From Treponema sp. UBA4377 (GTDB lineage: Bacteria > Spirochaetota > Spirochaetia > Treponematales > Treponemataceae): 64,000 nucleotides of DNA. Numbering within the stretch: the first letter of the stretch is position 1; every line of letters begins with the position of its first letter. Location of the stretch: positions 14,359 to 78,358 of the forward strand of contig DGRX01000025.1 of the NCBI GenBank assembly GCA_002391235.1, read 5' to 3'. The position numbers were made by a program, and so were the translations under genes. A model generated the notes under the pieces. That model made no database searches. It saw nothing but the letters and a program-made list of their open reading frames with translations, and had not been told where the DNA came from. Below, in pieces: positions 12,701 through 19,019 of the stretch.

Positions 12701-13979
12701 CATGGAAGGGGATATATCTATAAAGAATTCACTGGGGCACGTCGTTTTGAAGGATGGCGCGGGCCTGTTGAATTTTAGCAGCCCTAATGGAAGCAAAAAA
12801 TACGGCATATCTATAGAGAATAAAGCCACAAATTCGGCTATCCATTTGCATGGAACGATATATAATGAAGGCGGCGGCGACATTGTCATCACAAATAATG
12901 GCGACGGTGGGGGGCAAGACATAGGACTGTATCTTTACAACCAAATAGAAAACACAAAAGGAGACATTATAATTAATAACGCCAATTCAAATATAGAGCT
13001 CGCCAATTTAAGTTATGAGGGATCCGCGATCCTTAGAACAGGCGAAGGAAATATTGTCATCAATCAAGTTGGCGGAAATATTGGAAATATGAACCCTATA
13101 TATACGCCAGTGATTGAGTCAGGCGGAAATTTGACTATAAATGTTACGGACGGCAACATAGGCCTTGTTGAAGGCGAGATTAGAAGCGCGATTAATATAA
13201 AGGTTCTTGGCTCTGTAGAAAGCATAAGCGCGAATGATATATATGCCGATATGAATGTCCTTGGCTCTGTTAAAAAGTTGACCGCAAATTATGCAGACGT
13301 CAATTTGTCCGGCCTTGGAGTCATTGACGTATTGCGAGCCAATAACGCCAACATCAATTGTTCCGAAATTCGCTTGGCAATAAATGACGGCATAATCAAT
13401 AATTATGCGGAATTTAGAAACAGAAGCAAGACGGCGGTTGTCAGCAACAACAACTTGGACCTTGTCGATTACGCGGACATTCAACTTTATACAGCCAAGA
13501 CTGGCTCATTCTCGCTTCTTCTTGACGACACAATCAACATGAGGACAAACGCTCCTGTTGTCTACAACAACCCTGACATGCTTGCGAACGGTTATCATAG
13601 CGAGGGAAATTTTGTAACCAAGGGCCAAAAAGAAACCAAAGTCTTGTACGAAAGCGTAAAATCGCTTGAGGCTGACGATAATACAGACGCGGGCGGCAAA
13701 ACTAAAAAGCATGGCGCCGTCCGGCTTGACGCGTCTAAGAACAAAGCCTTGACCGCGGATTTTACAGTCTACGAGCTTTCGACAGACGGAGCTGTTGTTA
13801 AGAATGACAAGAACTTAAAGAAAGGCGACATAACGGCAATTACGTTTGACCTTTCGGACGTTACGGTAAACGCTAGGGTCATTGATGTTGCGGATGGCAA
13901 GGCAAGCCTTGAGTTTATTGACATGACAAAGGAAGATGAGGATAAATTTTATAACATGTTCAACTCTCTTGTTCAATAA
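741..13979 (+). CDS. Giant TpsA-type filamentous adhesin/exoprotein (haemagglutination-activity domain)
   Basis: About 4412 residues. The ORF is open from 678, but the ATG at 741 begins a good signal peptide (basic MRGFRDFCNR, hydrophobic core, cleavage near ALFA, about residue 31), so I chose it. The following region has the TPS secretion domain pattern, with NGHAIFVSPNGMVVG at about residue 108 matching the NPNG-type motif of FHA-like proteins. Most of the rest is a repetitive beta-helix-like array rich in Asn, Ser, Asp and Gly, including roughly 55-residue repeats headed by SGAGxG. An Asn/Gln/Pro-rich low-complexity insert lies at about 1134-1216, and a strong coiled-coil region at about 3320-3575. 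No autotransporter barrel is present at the C terminus, so secretion should depend on the divergent TpsB. The style resembles leukotoxin/LktA-family adhesins, but function (adhesion, toxin or other) is not shown. Confidence 0.85.
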   Translation: MRGFRDFCNRFTAALLCLSVFVINAPVALFADEFITGVDPSGNTYNIEAEKISGDTGFRHYDNFSLENGYIANLIYNDTYSKFVNLVDSQITINGIVNTMKGGNFYNGHAIFVSPNGMVVGSSGFLNVGSLSVLTPSQGKFDDFVSAYGAGSLSPYVVGGDSYKGLITDSHGNIVINGKILSRGDVNLFGDTIAIQGENGNKAGIVAGWQDSNTSFSDLQSAKNTFNSLVSNNITDATNFALKDGKIKIVAGYKELDENNKPDSIAKKAEVTIENAQIGASEVEVKANSTREFTTFDIFDSNNDGSVYDTANASDAISSKITIKDSSVAGESVDIAATSQAALSRDINMSIPTVFLWLLDSDDAKIDDFFSGGIYDGFEGARTSAVIDIVDSSIQATKNDLKITSSAMASTSISSMIGEVIPHIFYGYGTKTESKVNVKNSAIKAKNDVEINALSQNLMNAAISNKGGISIQAENAYDLAFVKNSTAADTKITIDNSTVEGKNVSAQALAYNKLKNKIDLKALIGENDFASYGPNGQGGQGGSGAVAGVLMNDTDIQSAVEVLNGSAITAAGDVVLNAFNLNDVNNNVSSTIVDPTGSVKNMKESDSFFGRLKNGFKTLGGEAKQWSTFTFRDFRDKFKTKINNTKSIWNQNYQGLEEKAIFQLGTGALFNNGKTANNVIVDHSTISAGKDIDIKAHTVDLTANAVASFAKQDVKIGGAFSLSINDEKNDNKVDIIDSIIKTSGSGSTINVDSIVELPAQQGTLGVSMKLPEVLAGLVDKTGAGIGNLLGINTVEGWKGDLTLGMDFNYGAQDNWEFGFHSYNQDAPGSGVMPEVGILGFYNNFALASAKGDVTGLSGAVAVNSVENNSDINVTRSNIEAKNSLADGVYMNSIISAAAHDAIDFMASLSIARVTDLVDPNNAAGTSAVGGSVLVQNFTNNAKTTVDNSTIDAKGGNLELNSAAEQSYLNLLTPGGKANTFGAVGAIGVQLIDGTTSSTVKGGSNLNAGNISVSSGKAKAALSQKNTDIAEDGIHLLDNDGKFNLGEAREIKDHVTTVAMDGSFVSQSQTGQGTASSGAAVGASVIVKSIDRTVKTFIDGSTLTANKIDALSSSYNKDVIITVAAAFAGGVSLDKNKQEAANRNPQAEDQPQEMQDIGGWMNVLANANPGAQDIINLNNLLNGNNPNEQGAVNAQGQAGGNQQMAEGVANPQNASDNFSLALAGSVSVLCDETVVQTEIINSTLKPVNELNVSSSRDVFLLNVTGGVAKAGNVGGGAAVNVYSDKGAAKSIVESSIIDFTSASGDVQNKFDLSATSGRKIIETAVGIGVAKNDQNNVKAAVGGSFNTNTINDTTEAKLVSTTISKEHESAKDIDVNVKADAQTTIWNAGGDAAYAGGNDSSFAVGAGVAGNMDLIKQTVNAEINDSTLSGVKDVVNSADASYDINSIGVAGAIATGAQSSFTIDGALGLEFIKNNVAATIKDSTISSSGDVKNKAKSTIQGRTLTGAADISTVDSSYGVGIGSVIQIDNSSVIAELLDSKIQKSKSVEVSADSSDKRQFLAANLGVQTGESSYGINANGIVGVVKSTVNALVSGASEISSNGDVKISSVYDNENEGITAVANKAGKLALGANIIANSYVNDTTAKISSSSKILNAKNIEVSAKSKEKIDLIPIAASIASNGAGAVAADVVVNVIKDSTKANAAGVLTATQNLTVAADSDTTINSRGGTLAISGVGEAAALAAAGGAISVDYIGKTVNAQIGDKDLRTAVNTGGNVFATALSTNSFGGTPVKAGDGEYTRQDITSDSYQDSLVSEGNDGNYRLNYDSDFENWNMLYNLSAGGKAAVAGSVIVKTIENTVNSEILNADVNNLNKVRVIASDYSIKNIIVGQITASSKATVGLQALITNDQSNTTALVSNSNIKTWSSVDVSAKNQKDNKQVVVAGGASSHASIIGNLLVNTINDSTMAKIDGSEVSANALNVSAQEDINATRVVVIGSGAGQGAAINISPLINYYGDSSSKNDGESDEEYEQRRKGKTIAEISNSTIKNAKVDVQADTNIKTWDLMLGGEGVGQGFAASGFALKNTYDTITKALIDKSSRVNTERDVALNANSVANSHNMIIGGSGAGEGVSAIANVIINNMISEVTAKIADTEIEKAGNITLNANKDKKDYLKNYAFSASGAGIGASLVSNVMYNIYDNKVAAEIANASIWESSSIKASAFSDRDLFNYNVGVSGAGLGAGLIGNAIVNNVRTQTLATLDSKDKYVTTSGALSVIANDNTKADNTIGYGAGGAGAAGANINLFYSDNLAKAEVASGAGQIEAGSAEVKATTTSALKSETVGVIAGLVGIAADVEIVRLGKALSYDENDTASGIDKANANTKGAYDNAMGSDPKYYDPADSSKDQTGSVARVSGKLKSQNDVTVKAESKVKGFETDEILKLDNVNVSAGIANVNVGVKKVKIANNTIAEIIGGTVESQAGKVTVDAKSAAKVQIDSVEVKVSGVSVSGGSEVYDNTSNTVAKIVDSTVTGDGVDVLSKSTSHGKINAVHTVVAVGNVVGVDLSEAKDENKTSALISGAANIDAKTGKLSVHATADTDLSSKKTNVKVQGIDLVTVSKNIVDASSVTKALIDNVTGRIDATGIDIITDYIKMSASSSSNLVSVSAVTGAEWEKGGAKMNAQFISGINSPDGLEIENNGQTLIETAKAADGKKISAESSINKTAVELIGCYGGTFVEAKNTAASNTYLKAKDHRAKSLVIDAMLDSAADSYLDEVKVSVLNVTSLGASALNESKLNVDVAGKNSIEGAAVINAKNNAYAKSDLATVGVGVAVSGLRVRIDSEVAADTVANIGGDFSFDSADISVNTTRSSVMSKTSHSGGAISVNDAKAKNKLEGKSELNINGLYTDSSMNNELTIKNDATNTFDITSKSSSGGVINVSEDDTNATLNSNVVTNIIDSVINSNKKVLIESKNDTIVKDSAVTSGGGFVTIIGYESDKNYAANAKLSIKNSMINARDIDANVLSGIRSQKGDGYLDYDAETGGFVAKDSVKVRNTFNQKAELELINSKMLASNDAELKAQTSSLFKQSLTSKANGFVSLPKSKSYLTSNNTQSISLDSASMVFAKDEARFNLDSSNTLAGQVESIAKNFAGTPKGESYVTAVINNTIDNSGTIRAGNLVDINFMEKSKNDLTVDVTVKNSAAVASTSKDGMLTRTINNTLNVNDGAKIVSDKNIGIHYSDGFGSLDSTLYSKSTSYAAFGIPIVKTDTDHPITDNGQDMFNLNGKVIARNNSEKYMKINNDGSVDIYASTGFTQDDYKLILYDDNWERMKVAKKESINDKLAKINEDISSYEGMQSSLNTSMADCDSQVTELNETIDEINAFINNQDGSHIILNSEADDTGASEFNDAIFADFKQNVCANPENPEEGKISEASYAAMIAGYKQYLENNPSGDESPTASLSAYLQTYTPTDEANQITDAQKTTLLSVASQIGENLKENKGDVFTYQKINSSVTYIGLKDLVKNEAGMVTDCGDLESLANSINELTEKSLVLSQQYDDLDSKISGLRKQIQPLNEELQNVDKLPDPNANGGIYSVEFSDTRYPESKIDITGIKNTDIKGNGTFETGKVLFKVDNYSTRSLIFNNIDTTDIPELGLYINNASYASYADSQLAVNSATNGTEGVHFVTHSSSGESGIIVNNFYDNTNPYTDIEYPYKDLLDVPNETSASDILFKGAVEAAAGLKVFNDSGSIYFEKLDTGLIGSAIDLVATKGDVQIQAADNTKLVLTSDANIFAGNSVSIAAADYDIDAKITAGYSNDLNLTITDEMLNNLSFDPTTGHDGLLIDLGPTPWLNEKNNIKALYDADYERIMLFDVNEPVRPNVDVSQRGKINISPGSSASKINMDKVKGYEGAQTVTIKNETNKLLSVYNVFATGDIDIDSKGSIIQWMPILSYEGNTSIKSEGNIQTTAPVYSAGNVGIENKGNANGIIIEEIIVTMEGDISIKNSLGHVVLKDGAGLLNFSSPNGSKKYGISIENKATNSAIHLHGTIYNEGGGDIVITNNGDGGGQDIGLYLYNQIENTKGDIIINNANSNIELANLSYEGSAILRTGEGNIVINQVGGNIGNMNPIYTPVIESGGNLTINVTDGNIGLVEGEIRSAINIKVLGSVESISANDIYADMNVLGSVKKLTANYADVNLSGLGVIDVLRANNANINCSEIRLAINDGIINNYAEFRNRSKTAVVSNNNLDLVDYADIQLYTAKTGSFSLLLDDTINMRTNAPVVYNNPDMLANGYHSEGNFVTKGQKETKVLYESVKSLEADDNTDAGGKTKKHGAVRLDASKNKALTADFTVYELSTDGAVVKNDKNLKKGDITAITFDLSDVTVNARVIDVADGKASLEFIDMTKEDEDKFYNMFNSLVQ
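6700..7640 (+). repeat. Tandem SGAGxG-headed protein repeats inside the exoprotein
   Basis: In-frame degenerate repeats encoding a block headed by SGAGxG, then a xNVxxNxxxxxVxAxI segment and a polar strand. Copies begin near 6709, 6927, 7090, 7258, 7419 and 7590. The later ones are 54 to 58 residues apart. Similar but more degenerate units extend both ways. They probably form coils of a beta-helix. Confidence 0.7.
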
Positions 13980-14023
13980 AGTTGAACTTAATAAAAAAAA
14001 ATTAGCTTAAGGAGAAACGGAAA

Positions 14024-14467
14024 ATGAAAAACGGATTTTTATTGGTGTTGGCTGGCTTGCTTTTGAGCGTGGGCTTGTGCGCATGCTCTAAGGCGCAAAA
14101 GATCGCCATAGTGGATGTTCAGGCTGTTGTGAACAAGTCTGAGCAAGTCCAAGCGTTAAAGAAAGAGCAGGAAGAAAGGTTGCAAGCCTTGGAGCAGTGG
14201 ATAAAGACCGCTCAAAACGATGTCGAAACCCAAGAGTTAAAGGCAAACAAGGAAGAGCTTTTAAAGAAGTACAATGACGAGCTTGCAAAAAAGCGAGATG
14301 AAATTACGCGGGAATATCAGAAAAAACTGCAGGAAATCGATAAAAGCATAACCGACACGATTAAAAAAACAGCGAAAGACAAAGGTTATGGCATGGTAAT
14401 ATCCAAGTCTATAGTCATAATGGGCGGCGACGATATTACGGCAGATGTTCAAGAAGCTGTTAAATAA
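14024..14467 (+). CDS. Skp/OmpH-like periplasmic chaperone, predicted lipoprotein
   Basis: 147 residues. It has a good ribosome site (TAAGGAG, 14008-14014) and starts 44 bases after the exoprotein stop, so it is probably co-transcribed. The N terminus is a signal sequence ending in LCAC (Cys21), a plausible lipobox. The mature part starts with KIAIVDVQAVVNKS, the typical opening of OmpH/Skp proteins. A long charged coiled coil (about 45-115) follows, then a GYGMVIS segment that fits the family's C-terminal strand. Skp proteins hold unfolded outer-membrane or secreted proteins in the periplasm. Here the neighbour suggests the client is the giant exoprotein or its transporter. The lipid anchor is unusual for Skp. 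Confidence 0.8.
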   Translation: MKNGFLLVLAGLLLSVGLCACSKAQKIAIVDVQAVVNKSEQVQALKKEQEERLQALEQWIKTAQNDVETQELKANKEELLKKYNDELAKKRDEITREYQKKLQEIDKSITDTIKKTAKDKGYGMVISKSIVIMGGDDITADVQEAVK

Positions 14468-15925
14468 ATGAAAAAATCAAGAATTGTCGTCGCTGTCGTT
14501 CTGGCGCTTTTAATTGTTTTTTTGCTTTTGCTTGCTCTTTGGCGCTTTGGAAAAATCATTCCGCGTGGCGACGATGGCTTTTCTGAAGCTCCGGGATTAG
14601 AATTGGAGCAAGAGCCAGAAGCGGAGTCATCGCCTGCGCCTGAACCAGAGCTAGAGCAAGACGCAAAGCCAGAGCCTGGAAAAACGCTTGCCGGAATTGA
14701 AGTCTCAGGCGCTCCTTCAAAAACGCTCTACTTTGCCGGAGAAAAATTTGACCGCGCGGGGCTTACGGTAACCGCTTCCTATGGCGATGGGAGCTCAAAG
14801 GTTGTTAAAGGCTGGACCGCGAGCGGTTTTTCTTTAGACAAAATATGGCTTGGCGAAGAGCAAGTTCTGACCATAAGCTATACGGAAGGCAAGGTGACAA
14901 AGACGGCGCAAATTAGCGCGTGTTTTTATGTCGCCGCAAAAAACGCAAGGCCCACCACAAAGCCTGTGGCGCTTGCAAGCGATGAGTATTCAGGAACGCT
15001 TTCGGGCGGAGTTTACTACAAGTTTGGCGACTTTCCGCAGACAATTTCCGCTCTTCCGGGCACTGACTCTTATTCAAATAAAACAGTTTACAACGGCTAC
15101 TATCTTGGAAGCGACGGCTACTTTTACGAGAAATGCGCGGAAAGCGCCTATGAAAACGGCTACACATACAGTGACGGCTCGCAAGTGGCCAGGGCGTCCA
15201 GCAAGCGGGAAAGATACTTTAAGGTGGAGCCGATTGTATGGCGCGTTTTAAATCCTTCCGAAGGAAAGAGAAAAATCTTTTTGGCGGAAAATATGCTTAT
15301 GGCTGGCGTGGCTTTTTACGAATATTACAATGTAAGCCGCAAGATTGACGATAAAGTTGTGTATCCCAACAACTATGAGCATTCAAAAATCCGCGCCTAC
15401 CTTAACGGTTTGAGTTATGTCGTAAGAGAAAAAGAAGGCGCTGAACAGACTGTCAATAAGAGTTGCCTTAACAAAGGCTTTTTGCAAAAGGCGTTTACGG
15501 CGAGCGCGCAAAAATTAATTTTAGTAACTGAAATAGACAATTCCGCCGCAAGCGCAAACCCTTTCTCGAACGCAAGCTTATGGAACGACGGCAAGAACAT
15601 TTTTGCCTGCGAAAGCGTAAAAGACAAAATCTTTTTGTTAAGCGAAAAAGAGGCCACGGCAAGCGCTTTTGGCTTTACCGAATATGACGACTATGGCCGC
15701 GGCAACAGCAGAATAAGAAAAGCTACTGATTACGCAAAGGCAAATTTTGCCTATCAAGGTCCCGGCTCGGCCTTTGGCGGTTGCTGGTGGCTTAGATCGC
15801 CATACTATTACAGAACTGACTTTGCGCTCGATTGTGACAACGCGGGCAGCGCTTACGACTTTGGCATGGTTTCCACTAGGCGCGGCGGAATAGTTCCTGC
15901 TTTGTCAATCTCCATGGAAAACTGA
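14468..15925 (+). CDS. Membrane-anchored protein with bacterial Ig-like and DUF6273-like domains
   Basis: 485 residues; the ATG directly follows the stop of the chaperone gene, suggesting translational coupling. Layout: one N-terminal membrane segment (about 7-28), an acidic Pro/Glu-rich linker (about 35-75), a bacterial Ig-like domain of the Big_3 type (about 76-155; KTLYFAGEKFDRAGLTVTA pattern), and a C-terminal domain from about 180. The last ends with GGCWWLRSP and a GIVPALSI motif. Such WWLRSP proteins are usually annotated DUF6273 and may have a lectin-like or sulfatase-modifier-like fold. I infer a cell-envelope binding role linked to the adhesin operon; substrate unknown. Confidence 0.7.
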   Translation: MKKSRIVVAVVLALLIVFLLLLALWRFGKIIPRGDDGFSEAPGLELEQEPEAESSPAPEPELEQDAKPEPGKTLAGIEVSGAPSKTLYFAGEKFDRAGLTVTASYGDGSSKVVKGWTASGFSLDKIWLGEEQVLTISYTEGKVTKTAQISACFYVAAKNARPTTKPVALASDEYSGTLSGGVYYKFGDFPQTISALPGTDSYSNKTVYNGYYLGSDGYFYEKCAESAYENGYTYSDGSQVARASSKRERYFKVEPIVWRVLNPSEGKRKIFLAENMLMAGVAFYEYYNVSRKIDDKVVYPNNYEHSKIRAYLNGLSYVVREKEGAEQTVNKSCLNKGFLQKAFTASAQKLILVTEIDNSAASANPFSNASLWNDGKNIFACESVKDKIFLLSEKEATASAFGFTEYDDYGRGNSRIRKATDYAKANFAYQGPGSAFGGCWWLRSPYYYRTDFALDCDNAGSAYDFGMVSTRRGGIVPALSISMEN

Positions 15926-15953
15926 CGCCGTCGTTGGCAAAAGCGCGTTCCGC

Positions 15954-15982
15954 TTGCAAAGTTGCCCTGTAAGTGATAGTAT
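15954..15982 (+). promoter_or_regulatory. Promoter of murC, probably leaderless
   Basis: -35 TTGCAA (15954-15959), 17-base spacer, -10 TAGTAT (15977-15982). Six bases then separate it from the murC ATG at 15989, so transcription would begin at or next to the start codon. No AGGAG-like site precedes the ATG. Confidence 0.5.
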
Positions 15983-15988
15983 GAGTTT

Positions 15989-17551
15989 ATGGGGAAAATA
16001 TCGCTTCCAGAAGACTTTCATAACTATCGAGTTCATTTTGTGGGAATAAAGGGCACCGGAATGGCCGCCCTTGTCGAAATTTTTTTCGCCGCCGGAGCGG
16101 CGATTACCGGAAGCGACGTTGCCGAGCGCTTTTACACCGACGAGATTCTTGAATCCCTTAAAATCAAGGCGCTTCCTTTTTCCGAGTCCAACGTCACCAA
16201 AGACATAGACTTGGTCGTCTACTCAAGCGCCTACAAGCTGGACCAAAATCCGGACCTTATTGCCGCGCAAAGGCTGGGCGTCCCTTGCGCGCTTTACACC
16301 GAGGCCTTGGGCGCCTATTCCGAGCGGGCCTTTAGCGCGGGCGTTTGCGGCGTTCACGGAAAGACAAGCACAACGGGAATCGCCGGAACGATTTTGTCCG
16401 AGCTGGACTTGAACGCGCAAGTTTTAGCCGGAAGCGTAATCAATTCCTTCGGCAAAAAATGCGTCTATACATCCCCCGCGGCGACTGCTTGCAAGACAGA
16501 GAACTGCGGCAAGACCGAAACTGCGGCCGCCGCTTCTCAGTCTTGCAACCATTCCAAGAAATTCTTTGTGGCCGAGACTTGCGAATACCAACGGCACTTT
16601 ATGTCCTTTTGCCCGCGCGTCATTTTGCTTACCAGCGTGGAAAGCGACCACCAGGACTATTACCCGACCTTCGCCGACATTCAGGCGGCCTTTGTCGATT
16701 ACATTTGCAAGCTGCCCCAAGGCGGAACGTTGGTCTATTGCGCCGACGACGCTGGAGCGGTGGAGACGGTTCAAATCGCCTTGAAAAAGCGCTCCGACAT
16801 AAAGACAGTTCCCTACGGAACAAAGGCGGCCGGCCCTTGGCGCTTGGAATGGCGCAAGGTTAAAGAGCAAAAAAACAATTTTTGGACACAAGCCTTGGGC
16901 GAGGCCTTTTTGCGCGTTCCCGGAAAGCACGAAGTTTTGGACGCGTGCGGCGCGGCGGCCTTGTGCGCCTGCCTTTTGCGCGAGGCCGGAAAGAACCCCA
17001 GCGACTATGCGGAAGAAATCAAGCGCGGACTTGAAAAATTTTCCGGCGGAAAAAGGCGGAGCGAAGTGACAGGACGCGCAAAGAATTCTTTTGGAGACGA
17101 CATAGTTTTTGTGGACGACTACGGCCACCATCCGACGGCGGTAAAGACGACATTGGCGGGCTTTAGGGATTTTTACAGCGGTAAGAAAATCATCGTAGAC
17201 TTTATGAGCCACACTTACTCGCGCACCCAGGCTTTGCTAAAAGAGTTCGCGGCGTCCTTTGACAGCGCCGACACGGTTATCTTGAACAAGATTTATTCAA
17301 GCGCCCGCGAAAATCCCGCCGACTTTTCGATTACCGGAAAAACGCTGGCCGACGAGGCGGCCAAGTTCCACAAGGACGTTCACTACAAAGAAGACTTTGA
17401 CAGCGCCGCCTCTTTTGGCGCGGAGATTCTTTCCAAGAAGGCGGGCGCCGAATTCCCCAACGGCTACTTGTTCGTAACGATGGGGGCGGGCGACAACTGG
17501 AAGGTGGCGCAAAAAATTATGGCCGCCGGATTTTTGGAGGGCGAAAAATGA
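15989..17551 (+). CDS. murC: UDP-N-acetylmuramate--L-alanine ligase
   Basis: 520 residues. MurC joins L-alanine to UDP-MurNAc using ATP, the first step of the peptidoglycan stem peptide, in the cytoplasm. Seen: the N-terminal nucleotide-binding glycine motif GIKGTGMA (19-26), the Mur-ligase P-loop GVHGKTST (about 121-128), the FVAETCEY and DHQDYY regions, the DDYGHHPT motif (about 375) and SHTYSR (about 408). The length is about 40-60 above usual, partly because of an Ala/Lys/Thr/Cys-rich insert at about 165-190, just before KKFFVAET, that the family does not need. A close relative such as Mpl (which adds tripeptide) cannot be fully excluded. yicC overlaps its stop by 4 bases. Confidence 0.88.
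   Translation: MGKISLPEDFHNYRVHFVGIKGTGMAALVEIFFAAGAAITGSDVAERFYTDEILESLKIKALPFSESNVTKDIDLVVYSSAYKLDQNPDLIAAQRLGVPCALYTEALGAYSERAFSAGVCGVHGKTSTTGIAGTILSELDLNAQVLAGSVINSFGKKCVYTSPAATACKTENCGKTETAAAASQSCNHSKKFFVAETCEYQRHFMSFCPRVILLTSVESDHQDYYPTFADIQAAFVDYICKLPQGGTLVYCADDAGAVETVQIALKKRSDIKTVPYGTKAAGPWRLEWRKVKEQKNNFWTQALGEAFLRVPGKHEVLDACGAAALCACLLREAGKNPSDYAEEIKRGLEKFSGGKRRSEVTGRAKNSFGDDIVFVDDYGHHPTAVKTTLAGFRDFYSGKKIIVDFMSHTYSRTQALLKEFAASFDSADTVILNKIYSSARENPADFSITGKTLADEAAKFHKDVHYKEDFDSAASFGAEILSKKAGAEFPNGYLFVTMGAGDNWKVAQKIMAAGFLEGEK
16481..16533 (+). repeat. In-frame micro-insertion in murC
   Basis: Encodes roughly ATACKTENCGKTETAAAA, two degenerate units of a TDGKAKTAAA-like sequence. DNA aligned codon by codon matches unit B in the ABC fusion gene (31848-31880) at 24 of 33 bases by hand count. 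It lies between conserved blocks of the ligase. Confidence 0.5.
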
Positions 17552-18429
17552 ACAGCATGACAGGATACGCCTACAAGGAAGACCTTGCGGGAACGGCGCA
17601 AATCAGCGTTGAGATAAAAAGCGTAAACAACCGCTTTTTGGACTTGAGTGTTTCGCTTCCGTCATTTTTAAATCCAATCGAACAAAAAATCAGAAAGGTC
17701 GTCGCCGAAAAAATCGCGCGCGGAAAAGTGGACCTTGCGATAAGGGTTCGAGAAAGCGCTTCGGCCTCAAAAGTCACCGCCGACTTGGGCGCGGCCAAGG
17801 CCTACTACGACGCGATAAAAAGCGTGGCCGACTCTTTGGGCGCGGAAAATTTTTCGGGCGGCGGCGCGATTCCGCTTTCGCTTGTAACAGGCCAAGAGGG
17901 CGTTTTGAGCCTTTCGCGCGACATTGACGCGGAAGAATACTGGAAAAAAATCGAACCGACCTTTGACGCTGCGATGGAAGCCTTTTTGGCCGACCGCGCG
18001 CGCGAGGGAAAAAACTTAAAGGCCGACTTGCTCAAAAAGCTTGACGCGCTTGACCAATGCGCCGCCTTCTTTGCCCAATGGCAGCCGCAAATGGAAGGAA
18101 AGTTCCGCGAGCAAATCTTGGCGCGCTTTGAGGAATTGCTTGGCGACAAGGTTGACCAAAACCGCGTGATGGCCGAAGTGGCCGCGCTTATGGTAAAGTA
18201 CACGATCAACGAAGAGATTGTCCGCTTGCAAAGCCACTTAAAGGCCATGCGAAAGGAGATGGAAGAAAATCCCGCTCCCGGAAAGCGCTTGGACTTCATT
18301 TGCCAAGAGGCCAACCGCGAAATCAACACAATCGGAAGCAAAAACCAATTTGTCGAGGTTGGCCAAAAAGTGATTGACGCCAAGGACGCGCTTGAAAACA
18401 TCCGCGAGCAATCGAAAAATGTCGAGTGA
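17548..18429 (+). CDS. yicC: YicC family protein (probable endoribonuclease)
   Basis: 293 residues, the usual family length. The start MNSMTGYA is the diagnostic YicC opening, and the VEIKSVNNRFLD segment follows. The second half carries the DUF1732 region, including NPAPGKRLDFICQEANREINTIGSK, with the conserved QE..RE pattern. E. coli YicC is reported to be an endoribonuclease affecting small RNA stability; the role here is by homology. The ATG overlaps the murC stop as ATGA, so the two are co-transcribed and translationally coupled. Confidence 0.9.
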   Translation: MNSMTGYAYKEDLAGTAQISVEIKSVNNRFLDLSVSLPSFLNPIEQKIRKVVAEKIARGKVDLAIRVRESASASKVTADLGAAKAYYDAIKSVADSLGAENFSGGGAIPLSLVTGQEGVLSLSRDIDAEEYWKKIEPTFDAAMEAFLADRAREGKNLKADLLKKLDALDQCAAFFAQWQPQMEGKFREQILARFEELLGDKVDQNRVMAEVAALMVKYTINEEIVRLQSHLKAMRKEMEENPAPGKRLDFICQEANREINTIGSKNQFVEVGQKVIDAKDALENIREQSKNVE

Positions 18430-18439
18430 GGAGGAATAT

Positions 18440-19006
18440 ATGGACGCATGGAAAATTAAGGACGGGCGTGAGCTTAGAATCGCGGTAAGCGGAAAGAGCG
18501 GCTGCGGAAACACTACTGTAAGCGGCCTCTTGGCAAAGACGCTTGGAATAAAATTGATAAACTTTACCTTTAGGCAGCTGGCCGAAGAAAAGGGCATGAC
18601 CCTTGCCCAAGTAATCGAAGCGGCCAAGACCGACGACTCCTACGACAAGACCGTCGACACCCGCCAAGTGGAGCTTGCAAAAAAAGAGTCATGCGTTCTT
18701 GGAAGCCGCCTCGCGATATGGATGCTTAAAGAAGCCGACGTTAAAATCTATCTTCTTGCAAGCGACGAGCTTAGAGCCAAGAGAATCCTTAAGCGCGAGG
18801 GCGGAGACCTTTCCGAAATCACAGCCTTCACCAAAATGCGAGACGGCGAAGATACAAGGCGCTACAAAGAGCTTTACGGCATCGACAACAACGACTACGA
18901 GGGAACGGCGGATCTAATCGTTGACACGGCGGTAAACGTTCCAGAGCAAATCGTCCAAAACATTTTGACCGAGCTTGAAAAGCGCGGCTTTGTCGAGCGC
19001 GCGTAG
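18440..19006 (+). CDS. Cytidylate kinase-like protein
   Basis: 188 residues from the ATG at 18440, chosen because a strong GAGGAGG ribosome site (18428-18434) sits 5 bases upstream; the ORF itself is open from 18374 inside yicC. Residues 18-26 form the P-loop GKSGCGNTT, typical of the archaeal-type CMP kinases (AAA_26/Cmk2 group). DTRQVELAKK and a lid-like KRILKREGG segment follow, and RDGEDTRRYKELYGID fits the family's C-terminal half. The likely reaction is ATP-dependent phosphorylation of CMP/dCMP. Family members in spirochaetes are often labelled only cytidylate kinase-like, so substrate is not certain. It follows yicC and precedes the PAP2 gene by 13 bases. Confidence 0.8.
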   Translation: MDAWKIKDGRELRIAVSGKSGCGNTTVSGLLAKTLGIKLINFTFRQLAEEKGMTLAQVIEAAKTDDSYDKTVDTRQVELAKKESCVLGSRLAIWMLKEADVKIYLLASDELRAKRILKREGGDLSEITAFTKMRDGEDTRRYKELYGIDNNDYEGTADLIVDTAVNVPEQIVQNILTELEKRGFVERA

Positions 19007-19019
19007 GGGAGCCTTATAA

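Noticed and set aside
15930..15960. Imperfect hairpin (GCAAAAGCG with CGCTTGC) before murC as a terminator for the preceding operon
   Set aside because: No T-run follows and the stem has a bulge; it overlaps the proposed murC -35 box.
16345..17212. Long open frames on both strands inside murC (172 and 262 codons)
   Set aside because: The murC motifs are continuous across the region. The other frames are Arg/Ala-rich shadows without ribosome sites.
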